NCBI RefSeq assembly: GCF_001613265.1
Contig: NZ_BDCA01000017.1
Span: forward strand, 1-64,000
Origin: Nocardia vermiculata NBRC 100427
Lineage (GTDB): Bacteria; Actinomycetota; Actinomycetes; Mycobacteriales; Mycobacteriaceae
Reading direction: 5' to 3'
DNA length: 64,000 nt
The first letter of the stretch is position 1, and each line of letters begins with the position of its first letter. Below the pieces are notes generated by a model, which saw nothing but the letters and a program-made list of their open reading frames with translations, made no database searches and was not told where the DNA came from. The translations under genes and the position numbers were made by a program. This document shows positions 42,884 through 49,659 of the stretch, in pieces.

Positions 42884-43186
42884 ATGGCGGATCGGTTCAG
42901 CGACTTCATCGGCGGTGAGGACTACTTCACCCTCGATACCGACGACGAAAGCCTGCTGGACCCCGATGTCGGCACGGAGTTCGAATCCGTACTGCTGGGC
43001 ATCGGTATGTTCGTGGTGTTCGCGGTGGTACTGATCGGCGGCCTGTTGTTACTGGAATTCGGCCACGACAGCGCCTCCCATGCGACCCCGTCGGCCCCCG
43101 CCTTCACCTCGGTCTCCCACGCACCACCGGACCCGCCCTGCTATCCCTTCCAACGCAACTGCCCGGCAACGGTTTCCGATATCTGA
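42884..43186 (+). CDS. Small single-span membrane protein of unknown function
   Basis: A 100-residue frame with a very acidic N-terminus (residues 1-35), one strong hydrophobic helix (about residues 36-58) and a Ser/Pro-rich tail with two Cys (PPCYPFQRNCP). The acid-before-helix arrangement suggests a C-terminus outside the cell, where the two Cys could pair. No family is recognised. A GTGG lies close before the ATG but is weak. It is divergent from the permease and convergent with the next gene. Confidence 0.55.
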   Translation: MADRFSDFIGGEDYFTLDTDDESLLDPDVGTEFESVLLGIGMFVVFAVVLIGGLLLLEFGHDSASHATPSAPAFTSVSHAPPDPPCYPFQRNCPATVSDI

Positions 43187-43206
43187 GCGCGGCACGGCCG
43201 CACCCC

Positions 43207-44247
43207 TCAGTCCTGCGTCTCCCCCAGGATCGCCAAGACCCGATCGGAGGTGTAGAAGGGCTCCAAGCGTTGGCGAATCAGTGCGTCCAGGACGCCGTTT
43301 CGCTTCGCGGCGTCGACGATTCCCGGGCCGTAGCGCAGGATCTCGGTGCGGAGATCCGCGGCGGACACCCCCAGTTCGGGCAGCAGGGCGCCCAGGGTGT
43401 GGTCACCGTACTTGTCGAAGAACACCTCCACGCATTCGTCGAGAAGGACCCCGACGTACTCCTTGTCGCGCGTGGTAACGACGATGCGATGCACCAGCAG
43501 TGCCAGTTCACGCAGATCCGCCTGTGTCAAGTAGTCGCGCAGGCCGCTGACCGGTTCACCGGCATGCAGATCCCAGAACTGCATGGCCGCACCGTGTACC
43601 GGCGCCTCGCGCAGCATCTCCCGAATGGCGTTGTTGGTTCGTTTGAGCGCGAACATCGCACCCTTGCCCGCCATATCGCCGATGAAGGTGGCCGAACCGG
43701 CACGCTCCGCAGCCTTGCGTGCGGATTTGGCAGCCGAGGTGCCGAAGGAGACCAGCGACCCGACTCCGGGGACCTTACTGGCCATCTGCCGGTTGGTCTC
43801 CATCACGTCGTCGATGAGCTTGTCGACGAATTTCGACGCCGCCGTGGCCACCAGCGGACTCTCGGTCAACCGCTGGAGGGTCCGCTCCTGCGCCTGGTGC
43901 ATACCGAAGATCTTCTCCAGCAACGCTTCCACCGGTTCCCGCTCGACCACGTCACCGAGGGTGTATTCGTCGTTGCCGGCGATGTTGTCGTAGATCGCGT
44001 CGGCGAAGACCTCGACCGAATCCCGGATCACCGCACTGCCACCGATGCGGTTCACGACGGTGCGTACGGTGGCGCGCGCATCGTCGATGCCGACGACCTC
44101 GCGAAAGACGATGGTGTCGGCCACCGCCAGCACGTCGTCGACGTCACGCGCGACGACCTCGGCGAAGCGTTCGCCGGTCACCTCCGCCAGCAGGAACTCG
44201 ACCTGCGCGTCCAAAAGTTTCGCGGCGATATCGCGCGGTGCGGTCAT
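43207..44247 (-). CDS. Conserved protein of unknown function, helical
   Basis: A 346-residue soluble-looking, mostly helical protein. It opens APRDIAAKLLDAQVEFLLAEVTGERF and has a glycine-bearing midsection (VPGVGSLVSFGTSAAKSARKAAERAGSA). No catalytic motif or known family is recognised. ATG 44247 has a good GAAGGGGA site. A hypothetical gene lies 44 bp upstream on the same strand, suggesting an operon. The protein's own length and codon use look native. Confidence 0.75.
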   Translation of the reverse strand: MTAPRDIAAKLLDAQVEFLLAEVTGERFAEVVARDVDDVLAVADTIVFREVVGIDDARATVRTVVNRIGGSAVIRDSVEVFADAIYDNIAGNDEYTLGDVVEREPVEALLEKIFGMHQAQERTLQRLTESPLVATAASKFVDKLIDDVMETNRQMASKVPGVGSLVSFGTSAAKSARKAAERAGSATFIGDMAGKGAMFALKRTNNAIREMLREAPVHGAAMQFWDLHAGEPVSGLRDYLTQADLRELALLVHRIVVTTRDKEYVGVLLDECVEVFFDKYGDHTLGALLPELGVSAADLRTEILRYGPGIVDAAKRNGVLDALIRQRLEPFYTSDRVLAILGETQD

Positions 44248-44291
44248 GGGATTCCCCTTCACCTGTCCGGTACGACCAGACAGGTGCGGAA

Positions 44292-44795
44292 TCACTGCCC
44301 TGCGTCGCCGCCGTGCATCGACTTCCGGATCGCGTCCAGACGTTCCCGCGCGGCCTTCTCCCGCGCCTGCCATTGTTCGTCCGCGCTGCGGCCCGCCGGC
44401 GTCTGCCGATCCAACTCGCCCATCCCCTCGGCGGTGCCGTAACGCTGCTCGACCCTATCGCGAACCGACTCGAAAGTAGGGACTCCGGATTCGGAGTACT
44501 CGGCATACCCGCCCGGCACTCCGAAGCCCTCGGGCGGCAGCGGCACCCCCGAGCCCACGGCGACCTGCCCGAAACCTCCCGAGACCGGGGGCGGTACCGC
44601 GGCGGCCGTGCCCGGGGTGTCGGGACTCACATCCGTGACAGCCGGGGCGGGAGCGGGCTTTCCGGACATCTCTACTGCGGTCACATGCAGTGTGGCCAGG
44701 CTCGGCCTGCCCGCGGTCGCGGCCGCCACGACCTCGAGCAACTCCGCGTCGGGCAGCGCGGCGAGCAGTGCCGCCATATCACCGGTTTCGGACAT
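44292..44795 (-). CDS. Hypothetical protein with Pro/Gly-rich middle
   Basis: A 167-residue protein. The N-terminus (GDMAALLAALPDAELLEVVAAATAG) looks helical, the middle (about residues 45-105) is Pro/Ala/Gly-rich and probably disordered, and the C-terminus (TFESVRDRVEQRYGTAEGMGEL onward) is charged and helical. No family recognised. It stands 44 bp before the helical unknown gene on the same strand. Confidence 0.65.
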   Translation of the reverse strand: MSETGDMAALLAALPDAELLEVVAAATAGRPSLATLHVTAVEMSGKPAPAPAVTDVSPDTPGTAAAVPPPVSGGFGQVAVGSGVPLPPEGFGVPGGYAEYSESGVPTFESVRDRVEQRYGTAEGMGELDRQTPAGRSADEQWQAREKAARERLDAIRKSMHGGDAGQ

Positions 44796-44880
44796 GCCAC
44801 CAGGCTACCCACCGCGCCGCGGACCCGACCGGATTACGGCGCGGCCCGGTGACCGGCTTGCTCCGCAGGCATCGGCCGCG

Positions 44881-45663
44881 TCACTCGCCCGGGATCGGCT
44901 CCGCCGCGGTGAGCACTTCGCGTACCCAGCCGGCGACCGTGCCCGACCAGCCGGGAATGGTGATCAGGGTGTTGTGCCCGGCACCGGGATAGATCAGCAA
45001 CCGTTTCGGCCCCGGCGCGGCAGCATGCAGGGCACGGCCCATCTCGACGGGGACCAGCTCGTCCGCGTCACCGTGCATGACGAAGACCGGCGCATGCACC
45101 GACCGGATCCGCCGTTCACTCGGAAACGCATCCGGCACCAGCATTTTCGGTATGAACGGGTAGACGGCATGACCGACTGCACGGAGCCCGGTGAACGTGG
45201 ACATCAGGACCATCGCGGCGGGCGGGTGGGTGACGGCCAGTTCGGTCAGCACTCCCCCACCGAGTGACTTGCCCAGGTAGACAACGCGTTCGGGATCCAC
45301 CCCCGGACGCTCCAGCAATGCCCGGCGCGCGGCGCGAGCGTCCAGGTACAGCCCACGTTCGTGCGGTCGGCCCGAGCTACGCCCGTACCCGCGATAGTCG
45401 AAGGTCAGCACATCGAGCCCCGCGGCGGCCAGCAGCGCCAGCACCGGCGACCGGCCGCCGATATTGCCGGCGTTGCCGTGGGCGTAGAGCACGTGGCCGA
45501 TCGGGCGCTCCGCCCGCACGAACCAGGCGTTGATCCGCGCCCCGTCGGCAGCGGTGACCCACAGGTCCTCGTAGTCGAGCCCGAACCGCTCGGGAGTCAT
45601 GGTGATCGGGCGCTCCGGATGGAACGTCAGCGCGTTGAGCACACTCTCGGCCGGATGTCGCAC
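44881..45663 (-). CDS. Alpha/beta hydrolase (ABHD13/Bem46-like)
   Basis: A 260-residue serine hydrolase. The oxyanion-loop motif YAHGNAGNIGGR, nucleophile elbow GKSLGGG, acid MHGDADELVP and catalytic His GAGHNTL are all present with normal spacing. The substrate is unknown. GTG 45663 follows a GGGAGG site at 4 bp. It lies 24 bp after pheT on the same strand and may be co-transcribed with pheST, without an evident functional link. Confidence 0.9.
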   Translation of the reverse strand: MRHPAESVLNALTFHPERPITMTPERFGLDYEDLWVTAADGARINAWFVRAERPIGHVLYAHGNAGNIGGRSPVLALLAAAGLDVLTFDYRGYGRSSGRPHERGLYLDARAARRALLERPGVDPERVVYLGKSLGGGVLTELAVTHPPAAMVLMSTFTGLRAVGHAVYPFIPKMLVPDAFPSERRIRSVHAPVFVMHGDADELVPVEMGRALHAAAPGPKRLLIYPGAGHNTLITIPGWSGTVAGWVREVLTAAEPIPGE

Positions 45664-45687
45664 AACACCTCCCTCTCTGCGCGGAGG

Positions 45688-48189
45688 CTATCCGCGCAGT
45701 ACCGCTCCCACCGCATCGGCGGCAGCAGTGACCGCAGCGTGGCGCGCCGCACTGGCCTCGTCCTCGGTGAGCGTGCGGTCTTCGGCACGGAAACGCAGCG
45801 CGTAGGTCAGCGATTTGCGTCCCGCGCCCGCCTGCGCACCCTCGTACACGTCGAACAGCGCGATATCTTCCAGCAGCTCACCTGCCCCGGTACGCAACGC
45901 CGACTCCACCTGCGCCGCACCCACGGACTTCTCGACACTGACCGACACGTCCTGCAGCACCGCAGGGAACGCGGACACCACCGGGGCGGGCCGGGTTTCG
46001 CGTAGCGGCAGGGCGTCCAGGTCCAGTTCCAGGGCGCAGGTGCGCGGCGGCAGGCCGCTGCGTTCCAGCACCGCGGGATGCAGTTCACCGGCATATCCGA
46101 CGACGGTGCCCTCGACCAGCAACTCCGCGCACCGCCCGGGGTGATAGGGCAGATGAGTGGCCCCGCGACGCTCGATGCTCACGCCGGCGGCATCGGCCAC
46201 GGCGTCGGCGAGCGCGAAGACATCGGCGGCCTCGGCCGGCCGGCCCGGACCCCACGGGCCGCGCGGTTCCCGGCGGCCGCTGAGCACGGCCCCCACATGC
46301 ACCGGTTGCGCCGGCAACGATTCGATCAGCTCACGGATCTGCTCGTCGCTGGGCCGCCGGTCGGTAGGCAGCTCACCCACCGCATGTGTTCCGGGACCGG
46401 GCAGCACCACTTGCGCGATGCTGTAGATGGACAGGTCCCGCTCACCGCGGGAGATGTTGCGGGCGGCCACCTCGAGCAGGGCCGGCAGCAGGGTGGTGGC
46501 GAGCTCCGCCTTCTCCACATCCAGCGGATTGAGTACCCGTAGGGTGTCGCGGCGCGGGTCCTCGGCGTCGAGGCCCCAGGTGTCGAAGACTCCCGCGGTC
46601 ATGAAGATCGAGGCCGGGACCTCCACACATCCGGAGAATGCCAGTGCTCGGCTCACCGCCCGGCGGCGGCGCTGGGTCGCGGTGAGCCCGCGCCCGGCCG
46701 GTGCGGTCGGCAACACCGACGGAATTCGTTCGAGTCCTTCGAGGCGAAGGACCTCCTCCACCAGATCGGCCGGCTGTACCAGATCCGGGCGCCAGCTCGG
46801 CGGAGTCACCACGAGCTGACCGTGACCGGTGTCGCTGACGCTCACCTCGACCGAACAGCCGATCTGCGCCAGCCGCCGTGCCGAAGTTCCGGTGGGGTAC
46901 ACGATGCCCGCGATCCGATCGGCCAGATCGATGTCCATCCGGATCGGTTCGGTGGCGGGCACCGGCAACCGCACATCGGTGAGCGCGGATTCCACGGTGC
47001 CACCGGCGATCTCGGCGAGCAGCGAGGCCGCGCGGTCCAGTGCCGCGACCGGGACCTCCGGGTCGACGACGCGCTCGAAGCGCTTACCGGCCTCGGAGAC
47101 CAGCTTGTGCCGGCGCGCGGAACGGTAGACGGCCAGCGGATTCCAGGTCGCTGCCTCCAGCAGGATGTCGGTGGTGTCCTCGCCCACCTCGGTGGTCGCT
47201 CCGCCCATGATCCCGGCCAGTGAGATCACGCCCGACTCGTCGGTGATGACAACGTCTTCGGCGTCGAGCACTCGCTCCGAGTCGTCCAGGGTGCGCAGTG
47301 TCTCACCGGTATGGGCACGCCGGATCGTCAACGTGCCGTTCACCTTCGCAGCGTCGAACGCGTGCAGCGGCTGGCCGAGCTCGAGCATCACATAGTTGGT
47401 CACATCCACCGCGGGCGAGATCGGGCGCACGCCCGCCAGCAGCAGCCGGCGCTGTAACCACCAGGGGCTCACCGCTTTCGGATCGACACCGGTGACCTTG
47501 CGCATCGCGAACCGGGTGCAGGCCGACTCGGGTTCGACGGTCACCGAATGAGCCTCGACGTCGGTCTCCGGCAGGGTGCGGACCGCGGGGTCGGCGTAGT
47601 CGAGGTCGAAGCCGCAGGCCAGTTCGCGGGCCAGGCCGCGCACCGAGAAGCAGTAGCCGCGGTCCGGTGTGATGTTGAGTTCGATCACCGTGTCGTCGAG
47701 GCCCAGCAGCTCGTTGGCATCGGTACCGGGTTCGGCGGTGCCGGGTTCGAGCACCAGGATGCCCGAATGATCCTTGCCGATACCGAGCTCGGCGACCGAA
47801 CAGATCATGCCGTGCGACACGTGGCCGTAGGTCTTGCGCGAGGTGATGGTGAACCCGCCCGGCAGCACACCACCGGGCAACACCACCACGACCAGATCAC
47901 CGACGGCGAAATTGCGTGCACCGCAGATGATCTCCTGCAGCTCGGGATGGCCCACGTCGACCTTGCAGAAGCGGATCGGCTTCTTGAACTCGGTCAGCTC
48001 GGTGATCTCGGCGACCCGGCCGACCACCAGCGGGTGCTCGATGTCTCCGGTGACCGGCTGCAGGGTCTCGAGGTCCTCGACCTCGAGACCCACGCGGACG
48101 AAACCGGCGTCGAGCTCCTCGGGGGTCAGCGACCATCCGGGGGTGGTCCGCTGCAGGGTTTCCGTCAGCCAGGACTGCGCTACTCGCAC
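45688..48189 (-). CDS. pheT: Phenylalanyl-tRNA synthetase beta chain
   Basis: The 833-residue beta subunit of the (alpha beta)2 enzyme. Order of domains: N-terminal OB/EMAPII-like tRNA-binding domain (about residues 40-160), B3/B4 editing domain, B5 domain, core, and C-terminal anticodon-binding FDX-ACB domain (from VVSAFPAVLQDVSVSV). Full family length. GTG 48189 begins MRVAQSWL-type sequence. pheS lies 45 bp upstream. Confidence 0.97.
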   Translation of the reverse strand: MRVAQSWLTETLQRTTPGWSLTPEELDAGFVRVGLEVEDLETLQPVTGDIEHPLVVGRVAEITELTEFKKPIRFCKVDVGHPELQEIICGARNFAVGDLVVVVLPGGVLPGGFTITSRKTYGHVSHGMICSVAELGIGKDHSGILVLEPGTAEPGTDANELLGLDDTVIELNITPDRGYCFSVRGLARELACGFDLDYADPAVRTLPETDVEAHSVTVEPESACTRFAMRKVTGVDPKAVSPWWLQRRLLLAGVRPISPAVDVTNYVMLELGQPLHAFDAAKVNGTLTIRRAHTGETLRTLDDSERVLDAEDVVITDESGVISLAGIMGGATTEVGEDTTDILLEAATWNPLAVYRSARRHKLVSEAGKRFERVVDPEVPVAALDRAASLLAEIAGGTVESALTDVRLPVPATEPIRMDIDLADRIAGIVYPTGTSARRLAQIGCSVEVSVSDTGHGQLVVTPPSWRPDLVQPADLVEEVLRLEGLERIPSVLPTAPAGRGLTATQRRRRAVSRALAFSGCVEVPASIFMTAGVFDTWGLDAEDPRRDTLRVLNPLDVEKAELATTLLPALLEVAARNISRGERDLSIYSIAQVVLPGPGTHAVGELPTDRRPSDEQIRELIESLPAQPVHVGAVLSGRREPRGPWGPGRPAEAADVFALADAVADAAGVSIERRGATHLPYHPGRCAELLVEGTVVGYAGELHPAVLERSGLPPRTCALELDLDALPLRETRPAPVVSAFPAVLQDVSVSVEKSVGAAQVESALRTGAGELLEDIALFDVYEGAQAGAGRKSLTYALRFRAEDRTLTEDEASAARHAAVTAAADAVGAVLRG

Positions 48190-48234
48190 GTGACGTTTCG
48201 CTTCCTCGTATGAAGTGGGTGGATATGCGGCGGA

Positions 48235-49338
48235 TCAGGCGCGGACGCCGAAGGGCAGGGTGAAGCGCACATCGCCCTCGACGATGTCGCGCATATCCGG
48301 AATGCCGTTGCGGAACTGCAGCGTGCGCTCCAGACCCATACCGAAGGCGAAGCCGCTGTAGACCTCGGGATCGATACCGCTGGCGATCAGGACCTTCGGG
48401 TTGACCATGCCGCAGCCGCCCCATTCGACCCAGCCCGCGCCACCCTTCTTGTCCGGGAACCACACGTCGACCTCGGCCGAGGGTTCGGTGAAGGGGAAGT
48501 AGTTGGGCCGCATCCGGGTGCGGGTCTCGGGCCCGAACAGGGCGCGGGCGAACGCGTCGAGCGTGCCACGCAGATGCGCCATGGTCAGCCCCTTGTCCAC
48601 GGCCAGGCCCTCGACCTGGGAGAAGACCGGAGTGTGGGTGGCGTCGAGCTCGTCGGTACGGAAGGTCCGACCCGGGCACACCACATAGATCGGCAGGTCC
48701 CGCGACAGCATGGTCCGCACCTGCACCGGGGAGGTGTGCGTGCGCAGAACCTGTCGTGATCCCGAGGCCTGCGGCCCGGTCTCGTCCTGCCCGTAGGCGG
48801 CGATGTGGAAGGTGTCCTGCATGGTGCGGGCCGGATGGTCGGGCAGGAAGTTGAGCGCGTCGAAGTTGAAGTGTTCGGTCTCGACCTCGGGCCCCTCGGC
48901 GATCTCCCACCCCATCCCGGTGAAGACGTCCTCGATCTGCTCGGAGATCACCGTGATCGGATGCCGGGCACCGGCCGCGGCCCGGCGCGCCGGGAGGGTG
49001 ACGTCGATGGTTTCGGCGACCAGCACCGCGGCGTCACGCTCGGCCAGCAGCTGCGACCGCCGGGCCTCGAAGGCCTCCGCCACCCGCGAACGGGCCACGT
49101 TGACCCGCTTACCGGCATCGGCCTTGTCCTGTTTGGGCAGACCGCCCATGGCCCGCTGCGCGAGCGCGATCGGCGATTTGCCACCCATGTGCTCGGTCTT
49201 GGCTGTAGCGAGCGCATCCAGGTCGGCCGCTGCGGTGAACGCCTTCTCCGCGGCGGCGGCAGCACCGGAGAGAGCCTCCTCGCTCAGTGCCTCCGCCGGC
49301 GTCACTGACTGCTCGGCTGCATCCTTCTCGTCGGCCAC
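48235..49338 (-). CDS. pheS: Phenylalanyl-tRNA synthetase alpha chain
   Basis: The 367-residue catalytic subunit: a coiled-coil N-terminus (about residues 20-100), then class II motifs including AEGPEVETEHFNFDALNF, RTHTSPVQVR, FSQVEGLAVDK and the motif 3 region GFAFGMGLERTL. GTG 49338 follows a GGGGAGAGAC stretch. Its promoter must lie in the 321-bp gap shared with the divergent MFS gene. Confidence 0.97.
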   Translation of the reverse strand: MADEKDAAEQSVTPAEALSEEALSGAAAAAEKAFTAAADLDALATAKTEHMGGKSPIALAQRAMGGLPKQDKADAGKRVNVARSRVAEAFEARRSQLLAERDAAVLVAETIDVTLPARRAAAGARHPITVISEQIEDVFTGMGWEIAEGPEVETEHFNFDALNFLPDHPARTMQDTFHIAAYGQDETGPQASGSRQVLRTHTSPVQVRTMLSRDLPIYVVCPGRTFRTDELDATHTPVFSQVEGLAVDKGLTMAHLRGTLDAFARALFGPETRTRMRPNYFPFTEPSAEVDVWFPDKKGGAGWVEWGGCGMVNPKVLIASGIDPEVYSGFAFGMGLERTLQFRNGIPDMRDIVEGDVRFTLPFGVRA

Positions 49339-49398
49339 GATGGTTCGTCTCTCCCCTGGGCTGGTTCGGGGCAGGGGTGATCACCCCTACACGATCTA

Positions 49399-49435
49399 GT
49401 CTGCCTTGCACACTAGTTGTCTGGATTGCACACTA
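49399..49435. repeat. Two direct repeats, 17 bp each, 20-bp period
   Basis: GTCTGCCTTGCACACTA (49399-49415) and GTCTGGATTGCACACTA (49419-49435) differ at 2 of 17 positions. A 20-bp period puts the copies about two helical turns apart, on the same DNA face. On the minus strand each copy begins TAGTGT, so they could also be paired -10 elements for pheS. Confidence 0.6.
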
Positions 49436-49520
49436 TTGTCGCTGGTCGAATCGTAGGCGATGTCAGCAGCCCCTCGCGCGCGCATTTCCGCTGTGACAGA
49501 CGGCACCGGCCCCTTCACCT

Positions 49521-49574
49521 TTGCAGCGGCCCCTTCCGGGTTTATAGTTACTTTCGGTAATCAAATGATTTGAT
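49521..49574 (+). promoter_or_regulatory. Promoter and inverted-repeat operator of the MFS exporter gene
   Basis: TTGCAG (49521-49526) and TATAGT (49543-49548) are 16 bp apart, both close to consensus. Just past the expected start (near 49555) lies a perfect inverted repeat ATCAAA-TGA-TTTGAT (49560-49574), preceded by TTAC/GTAA (49548-49560). Position and symmetry suggest a repressor of the TetR or MarR type encoded elsewhere. Confidence 0.6.
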
Positions 49575-49659
49575 CGATCCCAAACCACTCTTGACACGGG
49601 TACCGGCGCTGTGGGCGTTCCCCCGGCCCGCGTCGTCCCGGAGATCCGGAAAGAAGAAC

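Larger units (their letters stand above)
49339..49659. promoter_or_regulatory. Divergent control region between pheS and the MFS exporter gene
   Basis: No gene is seen in these 321 bases. From left it holds the pheS leader, a tandem 17-bp direct repeat (49399-49435), and an MFS promoter with an inverted repeat just downstream of its start (49521-49574). The part 49540-49580 is strikingly AT-rich for this genome. Confidence 0.6.

Noticed and set aside
49399..49435. CRISPR-like repeats
   Set aside because: Only two copies with a 3-bp gap, no spacer array and no cas genes in the window.
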